From Polytrichum commune (lineage: Eukaryota > Streptophyta > Polytrichopsida > Polytrichales > Polytrichaceae), in assembly GCA_950295325.1 (NCBI GenBank), contig OX485805.1:41281501-41345500 (forward strand): a stretch of 64,000 bases of DNA, written 5' to 3'. The notes beneath the pieces are model-generated. The model saw nothing but the letters and a program-made list of their open reading frames with translations. It had not been told where the DNA came from and made no database searches. Positions 24,606-36,545 of this stretch are shown here, piece by piece (position 1 is the stretch's first letter; each line of letters starts with the position of its first letter). The position numbers and the translations under genes were made by a program.

Positions 24606-25345
24606 GGAGTTTACGGGTAACTTCTATCATTTGTATCATTTTGTATCATAACATTATAGAGCTCAGTATGTACAGTGGTTGGGCAAGAAATAAGCCAAAT
24701 TTTATCGTAATTATACTTGGTTTATTCACACAACATAGCACTGTAATGACAAATTCATGCTAAAGACTTGGGTGACTAAATTCAAACTTGACAAACTCAC
24801 TATATTCGTTAATCGGAGACTTTGGAAAGTCTCAAAATAAATGCAAATGATTTAATATTTGGTCCAATTTCTTATTCTGATGACATATATTTGTGCCAAA
24901 TTGGTTAGTGTCGCCCATGTGAATCCGATTATTAAGTCACATTGAATATATACATTTTTGTTTTTCTTGTTTTTTATTTGAAAACCATGCCCTTAAGTAC
25001 TCTCAAAATCATTAAAAAGTCTCCAATTACCGTATATAATGATTGACGCAATGCCATTATTATATTAGAACGGAATAATTGCTAGCATTTGAATGATATT
25101 ATGTGATCTTCCTTCCTCAATATATCTATATATTGTGCTTGTGATGAGAGGCATCAATATGAGCACATCAAGCGGAGGGCTAGGCTATGTGGGGGGTCCA
25201 ATGGCACCTTCATACATACACAATAGAATTAATCAAAAAATTATGGGGATCAATTGGCATCACATTGTCTTAATGATCTCTTGTTTGAATGTAACTGGAA
25301 AATGTTGGAGGGCTTCTTTGAGTTTAGACACCGACATGTTTTATC

Positions 25346-25985
25346 CTGGGGGGGGGGGGGAGGAGGGGGGGGTCGATGTCTCTTATATTAATGCACACAC
25401 GTGCATTGAGGACCTGTTTATCCGGGGGCTATTTACCTTGCAAAAAAAATCACAAGGTATGGTATTCTTCAAAATAAAGGTAAATGCTTGTATTTTAATA
25501 CACTCTATAAGTAATTAAAATTTATTATAGGAATCATTTTAAAATAAATTATTTTACTTATACTGCCAAGAAAATTGGAAAGAAGATTGTAATTCAAACA
25601 ATGTGTTGAAATTTCCCCTCCCGGCACATAGGTACAGAACACTAACTCCACATTGGAGGCATTGGTTCAATAAAGTTCAAGCAAGCCAACGTGCGAAGTC
25701 ATCCATCCAAGCTTCTTCAACATAAAATTACCTCTTTTCATCCACTAGCACAAACCCTACCCTAGACCCGCTACCCCTAGGAATTATTTCCACGTTATTT
25801 TACATGTACTGACTAGATAAAAGAGGACATTATATGCGATGGTATTTTTCATGTAAACATGTTTCATTATTTAAAAACCCCCTATATTATATGTACGTTT
25901 TTGCAAAATTTATCTACAATGAATTAATCAGATTTTTTTTTAATCGCACGTTGTTTCTACGATTTTCACAGGTGACCTCCCCAAG
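25346..25985. mobile_element. hAT-like non-autonomous element, copy 2 (G-run end)
   Basis: It starts CTGGGGGGGG and ends CCTCCCCAAG, with the perfect 8 bp duplication GTTTTATC at 25338-25345 and 25986-25993. The 640 bp interior is AT-rich with no coding content. The same insertion, at the same target, is present in the duplicated block at 56027-56670, so it predates that duplication. Confidence 0.82.
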
Positions 25986-26262
25986 GTTTTATCTTTGTAT
26001 GTCTAAGAATATTCTCATTATCTTTGCTCCTCTCACCACTTGTGTACTCACATAGAATCAAACTTACGAAAGAACTCAACTTTTGTCAAAGTTTTTTGCC
26101 CCAAAGTAAAGAAAATTGACCTGCTTCCCTGATTTTATTTTTAGCTTACTAACACAAGTGTTGGAGTGGCAAATATGGAGACTCCATCAAGAAACTTGAG
26201 TCGCTCCCCACTTTTGGTGAATGTTCAATTAATCCTTATGCACATGGAAAGTTGATTGCTCG

Positions 26263-26440
26263 GTACAGATGAACCGGTTGAAGTTCAATACCGCAGTAAA
26301 ATTAGAGGAATTAAGAGAATAACCTCAAATCAATCAAAAGAATACCCATAAAATATCAACATGTAACCAGTTGGACTTGGAAACACTAGGATTTTGACCA
26401 GTTATGCCCAAAAATCTCCCCAAACACTAGAGTTATCCAT
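26263..26440 (+). repeat. AACCGGTT dispersed repeat, copy 3
   Basis: Matches 22940-23110 with GATGAACCGGTTGAAGTTCA, ACATGTAACCAGTTGG and GGAAACACTAGGAT. No intact frame. Confidence 0.7.
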
Positions 26441-26499
26441 AAAGTCCCTCGAAGAGGTATGAAACCGTGCGTTTGGTCTCGTGCGTAAAGTTTTGATTT

Positions 26500-28000
26500 G
26501 GCATCATCAGGTGCACCTTCTTAAGTGCTCCAAAATGTTCCGGGCCTGGGGAGATGTGTCCCTTATTAAAGTTACATAATATGTGTGAAGTCATGGGGCC
26601 AAAATCTGAGAGAGGGAATTATCGGAGACGAGCATACCCATCATTCATCCGACATAAGAACCTTGAAATATTATGCAGCATGGAGGTTACTTGTTATAGT
26701 TGGTTTGAAACCGGAATCAACTTTAAAGACCCCAAAATGCACTAAATATAATATTTAGTTTCACTTACTATTTGGAATTACGCAAAGCTATATCTATTTA
26801 TTGTATATCTCATATTTAGTGAAGTGTATTGGATTTGGACCCCATGTTTCTTGGACGTGAACCCTAATGTAAACCCGCCATTATAGAGGTTGCGACTTCA
26901 AATATTGAAAAATTGAAACCAATTGATCAACTATAAAGGTCCCCTTTCCACTACACTAAACATGCTTGTTGGTGTAACTTTGTGAATGGTATGGCTTATT
27001 GTGTGGACTTGAGGTTCCAAGATACTACTCAAGAAAGTCATATTCACTATTTGCCACATGAAGAGATGATGGGTTGTGTGAGCGTGTTTGTTATCGTTGC
27101 GTAAGTATGTGCTCTTACTTGTTTACTATAATAAATTTGGTGCATTCTTATAATTACTATTACAATGAAAGCCAATATATTGGATGTTTGAAATATGTTG
27201 GGAAACTATAATTTATTTTCTTTCTTCTCTTAAGTGTTAATCTCATTGTTTAAAATTAATTATTTATTGAGCCAATCATCATGCATCCGCTTACTTGGAA
27301 GCTAATCATTTTACGAGAACCAATTTCAAACCTCGATGCTTGAATGGCACATACCCTACTACCAGTATTTGAATTCCCACAACCAAAGAGAAGAAAAAGA
27401 TTATTGTTAGTGACACTAATGAGCTTGTTTAGTATAGACTCGGAGGTTGGAAGCTTGAAGAATTGGAGCCTCCATGTCAACATGGGAATCTTACTCGTGC
27501 TGACTTGCTCAAGTCCACTCCATCACTTGAGTTTTCAACTCATAAGCTTGACCTTTTCACTGGTGCCTTGATGGATCCCATGGGAAACATCTATGACAAG
27601 TACTTGGTCAAAATTTCAAGCTACCTATGTTATGTTTGTAGTGATGAGAACCGAGTTTGAAACCCACAAGATTGCAATGAAACTTATGGCGGTCGACGCT
27701 ACATTGAATGATTGATTATTTGCCTCACGCCGAGGTTTTCCACATTGATATGTGCATTTAGGTTGCTTTTTTTACCTATGAAAATTACTTGGGTCAAAAT
27801 CATATCACGAAAACATGACTTTGTTTATTCATTTGTATAGAAACCATAATAAAAGATAATAAATACATTGTGTTTTGTCACCATGGTAATGAGTGATCCA
27901 AAAAGTGTGAAATGTTGATAAATTAGCTTGGGGCAACCTAACTCCACACAAAGGGAGTGGATGTAATTCAAATTGGTGTGTTATAAGGTCATCTATATTT
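26500..28000. repeat. Right part of the 24-28 kb block (partner at 57.2-58.4 kb)
   Basis: Nearly collinear with 57220-58400. It includes an R1 MITE end (about 26605), an AAATATAATATTT foldback end (26740) and a plus-strand stretch at 27440-27655 reading WKLEELEPPCQHGNLTRADL then STHKLDLFTGALMDPMGN, which looks protein-like. In the partner copy the same frame is broken after FTG. I do not recognise it; it may be a captured exon. Confidence 0.6.
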
Positions 28001-28627
28001 GAGTGGTTATGTGTGGACCTATGAATGGGTACCCCAAAAAATGTGTATCAAAAAACACTTCTCCAAAATTTAACCGTTTGAGGCTCAAAAGTAAGCATCA
28101 TAATTGGAGGGGCATACATGCTTATTTTAATAAGAAAGAGAGTCTTCACTTTGAGAACAAATGAGATATTCATATGAACTCATAAATATGTGATGTAACT
28201 AGCTATGGGCATGATTTGGACTTGCTAATTATCTTGCACAAATTGCTTATGGTGTAGCCTACAACAATTGACGCAGAGCGACAAACATCCATTTAACGGC
28301 CGCTTACATTTTCAATGTAGAAGTGAAACTAGGTGGGCCAATGACCATCATGCCCGGGTTGAATATCCGCCATGTTTCCTTAAACGTACCGAGGGGGTAG
28401 CAAGAAAAATTGACCCCATGTAGGTTGGTTGCCAATTCATCCCATATCAAGCTCACTAGACTTAATTGGGGACTCCAACCTCTATTTAGGTTTGATTTAG
28501 CTCAAAATATCAATCCATGGGTTTCACTATAATATCTAATCAAGGCTTTCACCATGTCCTCCCCCGGTTCACTCTCCCCCTCGGTAGGTGTTATGGACAT
28601 TCACCCGACTGAACATGTAAGGCCAAT

Positions 28628-29093
28628 GGGAGAGACAATATTATTGTATACGAGTACCTCACATTCATCCAACGTAACAACTCGACTCCATGTAGGTTTG
28701 TGGCCGATTCATCTCAAATGGGCTTGAGCACTGGTCCGAGATGACCCTAAACTACTCGACGATGGTGGAGAGATACCCAAATCTCAAGGAAGAGGTTGGC
28801 GGTTCGATTCCTGGCTGTGAAATCTCCTCTCTACTTGACAAAAAAACTTGCCAGGTGGTCAACTGCCTCCTGTGCTTTGGCGTTGGCATGTCGACCATCT
28901 ATCTCACAAATAAAATAAAACACACACACAAAAAAAAAATGGCCTTGAGTAGATGAACGAGGGGGTCTTTACAACTACTTCCGGTGTCAACTAAACTCAA
29001 AAATAGTAACATCCATGCTACATACTATCAAAAAAAAACTTCTATGCTAGACGAATGAGGACGAGGTACGCTTGCATACAATACAACTCCCTC
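28628..29093. mobile_element. Foldback MITE, family R1, split by a SINE
   Basis: Left half: ATTGTATACGAGTACCTCAC, CATTCATCCAACGTAACAAC and ATTCATCTCAAATGG. Right half: ATGCTAGACGAATGAG to ACAACTCCCTC. The two halves become a normal R1-type element once 28729-28949 is removed. Confidence 0.6.
28729..28938 (+). mobile_element. tRNA-derived SINE with target duplication
   Basis: A B-box-like GGTTCGATTCC lies at 28802-28812, about 45 bases after an A-box-like GATGGTGGAGAGA. A short body and an A-rich (CACACACA plus A-run) tail end at 28938. The flanks AAATGGGCTTGAG (28716-28728) and AAATGGCCTTGAG (28937-28949) agree in 12 of 13 bases. These are the hallmarks of a pol III SINE mobilised by a LINE. 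Confidence 0.75.
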
Positions 29094-29316
29094 GTCTCCA
29101 AGCATCCAACGGGCTCAAATTCACATCGGTCATACAACCCAAAGTTGGTTGTTGTTTTCTTACCTGTCTGCCCGGGCTCCCGGATAAAGAAGATCGAAGG
29201 GAACATGGGCCGCCTCCTCATCATTCCTACTTGCTCTTTATGGCTTTTGGAATGCCAGGGAAGCCTCTTCTCCACCTTCATTGAGTGGAGTCCGCTAGTT
29301 CCACCACTATTGGAAG

Positions 29317-29562
29317 GGCCGGGGATTCGTGGCACTCACTTAAAATCATCCGTGCGGATGAAAAAAACGCAGGAATCATCTAAATGGCTATTTTTGGGCA
29401 ATTTGATTCCGGAAATAGAGTCAAAGGCCCCGAATTAGTCTAGTGACGTCACATTCGAATGAATCGGCCCTCAACCCCATAGGGGGTTTTTTTTAATTGG
29501 AGCCACTTCATCCACGATATCTTGGATGGATGATTTTAAGTGAGTGCCACGAATCCCCAGCC
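29317..29562. mobile_element. Mutator-like MITE, 9 bp target duplication
   Basis: Inverted ends start GGCCGGGGATTCGTGGCACT (left) and, read inward from the right, GGCTGGGGATTCGTGGCACT, and stay paired for about 34 bases. TATTGGAAG flanks both sides (29308-29316 and 29563-29571). A 9 bp duplication with G-starting inverted ends is typical of Mutator-like elements. 246 bp, no coding capacity. Confidence 0.82.
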
Positions 29563-29936
29563 TATTGGAAGGGATGGTCGTATAGTATATTATATTACAA
29601 TACACCCCACCCCCCGTCACTGAGGCGCTGTGAATGAGCCTCTTCATTTCGTAACCGTGCTTCACCATCTTCTTTAATTAGTTGCGATGGAGTTTCCAAC
29701 ATACTTCTTTCTCAATAATTATTTCATTATGACTTTTTAGGAAGGCATAATAATAATAATATTACCACCATACCTAAGGCTCATTCTTTCCCTCTAGTGA
29801 GAAATTGGGACCACCTTCTTGGAAAGTCATATATCACCCTTGTATAAGAGCTTGGGTTTAGACTTGGTGTTTCCTTTTCATCTAGGATGGAACACATACC
29901 TCTTATGTTAACTCGAAGAGGCCAAGGCGGACGTTT

Positions 29937-30325
29937 TTGTCTAGACAGTCACTGCTGCCCTTCAATTCCAACATAGATATTTATGTTATAATCTTTTGAT
30001 TTTGGATCCATGAACGGCTGAAAATTTGTGTGAAGGATCCTATCAACACACATCTTACATCCGTACGGTTAGATATATCACAATAGGTTTCGATTTTCTC
30101 TGAAGAGTTTATGAATTACATTGAATTGTTTTTGTCTGGACAGTCACTGCTGCCTTACAATAGTAGCAGACACTTTTAGGGAATAATCTTTTGATTTTGG
30201 ATACATGAACGGCTGAAAATTTCTGTGAGAAATTATAACCCTACATATCTTACATCTGTACGGTTAGATCTATCAGAACAAGTTTTGATTTGTTCTACAG
30301 AGCTTATGAACTAGACTGAACTTTT
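29937..30325 (+). repeat. Two direct ~195 bp repeats inside the 3.9 kb element
   Basis: Both units start TTTTTGTCTRGACAGTCACT and share AATCTTTTGATTTTGGAT, CATGAACGGCTGAAAATT and GTACGGTTAGATMTATCA. They may be subterminal repeats that bind the element's own transposase, which is inference only. Confidence 0.8.
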
Positions 30326-30864
30326 TAAGGCAATTTTGGGATATTTTGCTTAAGTATTACCTTCTTCTACTTTCTTCTTCAATCTTCTTCCATATTCTAT
30401 CTATCTTTCTTCTACTTCACATATTGATGCAAATTATGGCTAATTTACTATAGTGTAGAGGAACAACGAGGCTACACAATTTATATCATTGGCAGTATTT
30501 TATTCTTTACCATTTATTTAACTTCTCTCAAAATTTTTCTTTTGAGACATATTGGAGGAACACTTGGAAGTGACAACGGAGGATTTTACAACATATTTCT
30601 TGTTTATTATATATTTTCGCGCCTTACAAATTTGAGGTAAGTTTCTTCAACAATATTCTTCAACCTACTTCTAAGTATTTGCAAAGTTGTTGTATGATCA
30701 AATTCATAAAATATGAGTGTTTTGAATGTAAATTGTTATTGTTCTATGATATGCCACCTCTATTTCAATATCATTTATACTCTCAATTTCAATATAAGAC
30801 TATGTTGTAATGGTCAATTTATAAAGTTAATGTGAGTCTAAAGTTTCCATCCAATTTTATAGGA

Positions 30865-31590
30865 ATGGAGGAGATTGATTTGAATCAAATATTTTATGAG
30901 GATATTGAAGAAGTCAGTGATGAAGAAAGACACATGGAATATACTGCATTTGATGATGATTATGAAATGCAAGAGAATATTGGGATTTCAAACATTGTAC
31001 TTGATCCTTTTTAATTTTTATCTTCTACTTGGTACATGTTTCCATACAAGGCCTACATATACACGATTCAATGCATTAAAGGGGACATTATTCCCACTGG
31101 AGATATGATTTTGAATAATGATCCACAATTTATTAATTTGGATCGGGCCACCGAGAACATGAAAGGGGAAGCTTTGAAGAAATGGAAAAAATATGGAGCT
31201 AGTTTACCTGTATGTAAATTACCAAATGGTGAAGATAGATCACACAGTAAAATTTCAAAATATTTTCACCTTATTCTCCCCTTTGTTGAGGAGTGGGACA
31301 AAATTGTCACATTATCACATACTTCGCGTGAACCACGTTTGGGAATTATAGCTACCAAAGAGCATATTACGAGTCAGAGTTGGTTGGTGGGCGCACGAAA
31401 TCATGGTATTCTAAAAGATTTTATCCGACAATTCATTAACGGATGCTATTATTTTATTTCAACAAAATCTTCGAATGATGTTCAAACTCCAACTCGAAAT
31501 AAACGTAAAAAACATATTTTTGAGGAGGTTATCAAAGTGTCATTGGAAACATTTGACGACACTATGAAAGAGTTGATATTCAAATATCAG
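30865..31590 (+). pseudogene. Element-encoded ORF, unknown family, one in-frame stop
   Basis: ATG at 30865 follows TTATAGGA, an acceptor-like site. An acidic N-terminus (EDIEEVSDEERHMEYTAFDD) runs to a TAA at 31012. The same frame then continues open to 31617, with a likely donor CAG|GTATTT after 31590. The second part includes LDRATENMKGEALKKWKKYG, HTSREPRLGIIATKEHI and RNKRKKHIFEEVI. A possible next exon at about 32272-32450 has, in one frame with a stop, HYGCNR then RRGKKRKIEDYVEQ and CGCEFSIKI, faintly like the zinc-binding region of MULE/FAR1 proteins. The strand and position fit an element gene; I do not recognise the main ORF. Confidence 0.4.
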
Positions 31591-33065
31591 GTATTTTTCT
31601 ACTCTTTGTACTATTAATGTATTTATTTTTTATAGTTTGCATCATTTAATGTAATACAAATAAAATTATAATTATAAATTTCATATTTAATTTTTTTATT
31701 TCATCATTTATAAGAATCTAGATGATGTTAACAACTATGTAGCAATTAATATTAAGTAGCAATGTTAGGATGATTAACTTTGAATTTCCACAAATTTATC
31801 CCAACAAGAAGAGAAAAATTTACAAAACAAACGTGAATAAATGAATAATTAATCAAATATGGTAGCTTTAAAAAGATACCAAGAAGGTTTTTAATTTGGT
31901 GTCGGAAGAGTTTCCAAAAAACGCAAGTGTTTTTTTGATGTCACCGACTATCACGTTAATTTATGCTTATTTATATTTGTTTAGATCATAATGTAACATA
32001 GATTAAAACCTTTACCAACACTTGGTAGGAGTTTTATCCTAAAAACTCTACATAATTAATTATAAGCATTGAAAATAACTTACGGAACTAGATTTTAAAT
32101 AGTCTAAGTAAAATTCAAACTTAATGTTACTTATGTTTTTGGAAAAACATCAAACCGGCATGCGGTCAGTTTGGGTTGGCTACTTAATATTATGGTTGTT
32201 GTGTCATATAATTTTTCAGGTTTATTTGCAACAATGCAATACATATAGTATAACATCTATACCTTTTTCAGCCACAATTACACATTATGGGTGTAATCGA
32301 TGAGGAACATATCGGCGTGGGAAGAAAAGAAAAATTGAAGATTATGTCGAACAAATGACACAAAAACAACAATATAGTAAGGCTAAGTATTGTGGATGTG
32401 AATTTTCAATAAAAATTGTACAGCCGGTTGAAGCACATAAGAATGTTGAGGTTAGTTATCTTATACCACTGATATCCAACATTTGTCCATTTCTTTTATT
32501 ATTTCAAATACACAACATAGTAATGTTATGGAAACTTTTATTTTTTATTTTTTTTAATATAACATTAACTAACTTAGACCATAAATGAAACCATCAAAAG
32601 AATATAAAACGTGGACATATATGTTTCATGTTTTTCCAAAATTATTATTACATTTCAAAGACTACACTTAATAGGTAGATTAGTGTTGGAAACACTAATA
32701 GTCGACGAAAACGCTAAATGTCAATTGTCTTCATAGTGTTAGAACACTAAATGTAAACTCTAATACTATTTGGACTAATTAGTAACTTTGAATATTTACA
32801 AAAGCGCATTTAGTGTTAGATGACATTTTTCGTAGATCTTCAAATGAAGAATTGGAGGTAGAATATGTGAGCCTCATAGAAAATGTAATATGCTAGGAAT
32901 TTGATATTACAAAATTTAAACTTAATGGAACTCAACTTTGACAATGCAAAATAAAGACAAAGGAAATTGTAACACTAATTGTACTTTCAAGTGACATTTA
33001 GTGTTTTGGGTAACTATTGGCTCTAACACTAATCTTCATCTAACACAAATCTACCTATTTAGTGT

Positions 33066-33221
33066 AGTTATTTAGTAAGTAGAGTAAGGGTAACCAACTA
33101 GTTATTTAGTAAGTATAGTAAGGGTAACCAACTAGTTATTTGGTAAGTAGAGTAAGGGTTACCAACCAACTAGTTATTTAGTAAGTAGAGTAAGGGTAAC
33201 CAAATAGTTAGTTAGTAAGTA
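33066..33221 (+). repeat. Minisatellite, period about 34-38 bp, four units plus a partial
   Basis: Repeats of AGTTATTTAGTAAGTAGAGT followed by AAGGGTAACCAACT, with small substitutions and one 4 bp expansion. The tract passes into a GC-rich stretch with CCTAGCC repeats (33222-33300). Confidence 0.9.
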
Positions 33222-33484
33222 GGCCTACCTAGCCGCCTAGCCTACCTAGCTGCCTAGCCCATCGAGCCCGCCTAGCCACTAGGCCCGACACCACCCTAAA
33301 GCCGGCCTCCCCGAAAAAAGACATGAGGCCCACGGCCCCACCCCTCCTTGGTGGCAAGCACCACCCCCACCCCCTCGCCACCTAGGATCATTGAGGCCCT
33401 TGGATGGGCCTTGATGGATCAACGGTCCGGATGCACCATGCTCGCGAATTGAAGAGGCTCATTCACAGCGCCTCAGTGACGGGG

Positions 33485-33836
33485 CCCACCCATCCTTCCC
33501 AATGAAAGTGAGGCCGTTCAGATCTTTCTCCATGAATCAAGTTCCCAAAGTCTGGTAAAATCAAAACATTAGCTCACATTACAGCTAATCCATAGTTTGG
33601 TAAATCAAAGTATATTCGGTTCCCAAAGTCTGGTAAAATCAGATCATTAGCTCACATTATAGCTAATTTGAAGTTTGGGAGGCACGGATGTTGCCCACGT
33701 GGCAGCCACATGGCGAAATGCTGACTCATCCCTTTAGCCACTTGCCACACGTGCCCTTGAATCAAACTCAATAACCAATTCAGTCGCATACGTTAATTGC
33801 ACTGCAATCCACAATGATTAGACTGGAGGTATTGTT
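33485..33836 (+). repeat. Repeat paired with 59.29-59.64 kb
   Basis: Both begin CCCACCCATCCTTCCCAATG and share GTTCCCAAAGTCTGGTAA (present twice in each, about 80 bp apart), GCCACATGGCGAA and TTGCCACACGTGCCCTTGAA. They diverge at 33837, where the next element enters here only. Confidence 0.85.
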
Positions 33837-34769
33837 CTCCCTCTTTAGTATGACACGTTTGCGAAACACAAAAAAAAGGTCATATTATCGAGGTCTCGTC
33901 TTCTCGTTAATATGACAAATGACGTAAAGTTGTCGTATTATCAAGGGAATGCGAAAGTATAAGTAATATGAACTCAAAAATTGTATACAACAAGTTTAAA
34001 CAATATAGATGGTATGAAATAATAACTTCGAACTCCAAACAAATACAAATATTCTCAAGAACTCTTGAAATAGGAATCCAAAGATCTCTGGTGTTGTCTA
34101 CCCAAGATAACACTGCAATGTCAGGGACTACTTTGAGAAAATCAAGAACCGCCCGCACACTTACTAGCTCAAAAGTTTTCTGCACAACGTTGAGCAATGT
34201 GGATGTGACTAGAAATAAGGTTTAGTAGCACAAATCCTATTCAATTTTGATGTAAGAAGTTGAGAAACTATGAATATGGTAATCGTAGTCAATTGAGCTC
34301 GGTAGAAGATTGAAATGCTTACACAACAGACCGCCGGCGACGAAAATTAAGAAATTGCAGAAACCTCAGGTTATGCTTAGGAGATGGAACATTTGCCACA
34401 CGGATCGAGAAGCGAGATTGGAGCGAGACTAGTCTAGAGTACAACAAGATTGAATTGGATACTGCAAAAATGTAAGAGAGTGCACAAGATATTGGTGATA
34501 TTATATCGTCCGTGTACAAGGCAACATACTAAGCAGGAGGCCACTCTAAACCTAAACGTATCCATTCTACACTAGTAACCCTAATTATCGGTAAGTTCCT
34601 AATGATAAGTGAAGTTTCCAAGTAGTTCCCAAGTGAGAATGGATGTATTTAAGATGTACATAACATAGATGAAAGGAATTTTAACATTAACTACCTCTTT
34701 AATATGACCAAACGGACATTCTAAATGTCGCATTATTGAATGTTGTAGTTGTATATATAAAAGAGGGAG
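33837..34769. mobile_element. Insertion with CTCCCTCTTT ends (Stowaway/mariner-like in appearance)
   Basis: The left end CTCCCTCTTTAGTATGAC pairs with the right end AAAGAGGGAG. Flanking sequence (CTGGAGGTATTG and TTGTGCTGTCCGGACC) lies close together at 59.63-59.66 kb without this 933 bp. The interior has a 96-codon minus frame (33907-34197) of unknown identity. The TA duplication expected of mariner elements is not clear, so the class is tentative. Confidence 0.5.
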
Positions 34770-34947
34770 TTTCTTGTGCTGTCCGGACCACTTTCATTGT
34801 TCAGGCTCCAGCCATTGGGTGTCAAGATAACCTTTCTCAGGCAGTTCGGAAAAATGAGCAGAAAAACTAAAGCAGCCTGTAAGTCTGTAAGTAGTGGGGT
34901 TATGTAGAGTACCTGCAGTTAATGACAAATAAAGATGAGCGTGAATT

Positions 34948-35342
34948 AGAGTAGAGGCGCCTATTCCCGATCAGGACCCTATCGGCAATTACTAGGGTAT
35001 CGCAATCTCGATCAGGTTGGGAATTAATTTCCGATCGGGTTTGGGACTGAATGTTGATCGGGTCGGAACCAATAGCATCATGACACATGTCTTGGTTTTG
35101 AGTGCTAAAGTGGGGAGGAATGAGCGGTTATGATGGACTCTAGACATTGGTGATTTGTTCGGGCGAACTTTTGGCTGCAAAAACTCATAGTAATTTTGAT
35201 TTTTTTTAAAAAAAATTCCAAAGTTTTTACAATCCTCCTGATTTCTATCTTCCTATACGAGGAAAAATTACATTCCTTTATACTTCTCCAAAGTTGGCAC
35301 AAAATCCCTCAAGTGATCGGTTACGTATCGGCACCTCTACTC
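34948..35342. mobile_element. Mariner/Stowaway-like MITE with TA duplication
   Basis: Ends GAGTAGAGGCGCC (left) and GGCACCTCTACTC (right) are inverted with one mismatch and flanked by TA (34946-34947, 35343-35344). CCGATCA recurs near both ends. 395 bp, no coding capacity. Confidence 0.7.
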
Positions 35343-36335
35343 TAGATAGTATAGAGTGGTTTCTAACAAGATGATGTACATACTTGGGTATGCCAAAGTA
35401 TATTGGTTCAAGTTAATAAACACACTGTACACAATACAACACCGAGCTTGAGACTCGAGCCATACAATGATGAAGAATCACGAGAGTTGGTATTGGGTGG
35501 TTAAAGGGCCCATGGTTTGTCATTTATAGCCACAACAAGAAATGGTTGAAAGGCCACACGGCCGGAGTGTGTGCAATGTTTGTGAATTGCACTTGGGGTT
35601 TATGATCTCATGATGCGTGCTTGGTTTAACTTAATGTCTCAAGCGAGCAACATGAGCCTCTTACTTGTCATACACTGCCACTTTTATAAAAATCAAAGAC
35701 TGGCTCTGATACTATCGTGAGGCCTTTAGTGTTACCCTGAAAATCGCCTTAGATTTGGTAATGAAATCATGCCTCTATATGCATATATATATACTAGTGA
35801 TGGCCCGTGCCGGACACCGGCTGATGACTATATGATTCAATAAAAATATATTGAAATAAAAATTTACATTATGTATTTTTCATTCTACATTGAATATTAT
35901 CAATGATACTTTGAATGTCTTCTTGAGGATAAAGCTCGAATGAAGACACTTCTAAAAGCACTCCAATCTCGCTATTCTCAATGTTGATTGTGTCAGGTTG
36001 ATCTACGAACCTCAAGAACCTCACTTGACTCTTCCAAGTGACATAGGCCCCCTCAAAATGGACAGTGTTGATCATTAACACTTTGTCTTTAATACCCAAT
36101 GAGTTGCATTTGCAGTCCTTAGAATAATATTAATAATATATGTAGTGTTCTTGTTGCAGTACGTAGTTGCCCACCTTGGAGGAAAGTTGGTGTTGGAATT
36201 GGGTGTTTCTACATTATATGTTGTGAACCCTTACCCCCAACTTTGTGATGCCGTTGAATGTTATTAGGCTACACCATTCATAGTCTTTAGTGTCACTTAC
36301 TTCCCAAATACGAAGTGACACTAAATACCATAAAT
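35343..36335. other. Stretch without a supported gene
   Basis: AT-rich, no recognised protein. Near 35797 the text ACTAGTGATGGCCCGTGCCGG resembles one end of common plant MITEs, but no partner end was found. 36215-36330 is matched at 59750-59860 and contains a perfect foldback (TTTAGTGTCACTT / AAGTGACACTAAA at about 36288-36327). Confidence 0.45.
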
Positions 36336-36339
36336 GATT

Positions 36340-36545
36340 CAGAAATTAGTGAACTGGTAGTTCCAAATGTTTATTTTCTCAAGTGCAAGAAGCAATGGCA
36401 ACCCTATCTACATCTATAGAACAACAATAGAGCAATGTCAATGAACCCAAGTGAAAGCTTTTGTCTTTACAAAAATCCATCATTGTTTCATGTGCTCAAG
36501 AGTCTCATCAAACAACAATAGACTCTTATTTTGGTCACTAAGTAG
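36340..36545 (+). pseudogene. Second copy of the Tigger/pogo-like C-terminal relic
   Basis: Matches 23260-23455, with SQVQEAMATLSTSIEQQ and the tail HQTTIDSYFGH, and the same in-frame stops. The following sequence to 37480 also parallels 23456-24360. Confidence 0.4.

Larger units (their letters stand above)
29611..33484. mobile_element. 3.9 kb TIR element with internal ORFs, possibly Mutator-like
   Basis: Left end CCCCGTCACTGAGGCGCTGT and the reverse complement of the right end agree for about 35 bases without mismatch; weaker pairing continues inward. The flanks are C-rich (CCCACCC either side), so the target duplication is ambiguous. Sequence immediately right of the element (33485 on) is matched at 59288 without it. 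The interior has a 195 bp direct repeat (29937-30325), an acidic ORF and a longer ORF (30865-31590), a possible exon (about 32272-32450) and a 34 bp minisatellite (33066-33221). It is probably autonomous in origin but decayed. Confidence 0.72.

Noticed and set aside
28750-28830. tRNA gene suggested by GGTTCGATTCC
   Set aside because: The acceptor stem cannot be formed, and the A-rich tail with target duplication marks it as a SINE.
29055-29438. 127-codon plus-strand ORF as a gene
   Set aside because: It runs across an R1 MITE end and into the Mutator-like MITE; composition and content match the repeats rather than a protein family.
33066-33221. Regular repeats that might be read as a CRISPR array
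   Set aside because: The units are contiguous without unique spacers and the context is a plant nuclear genome; this is a minisatellite. The same applies to 62408-62590.
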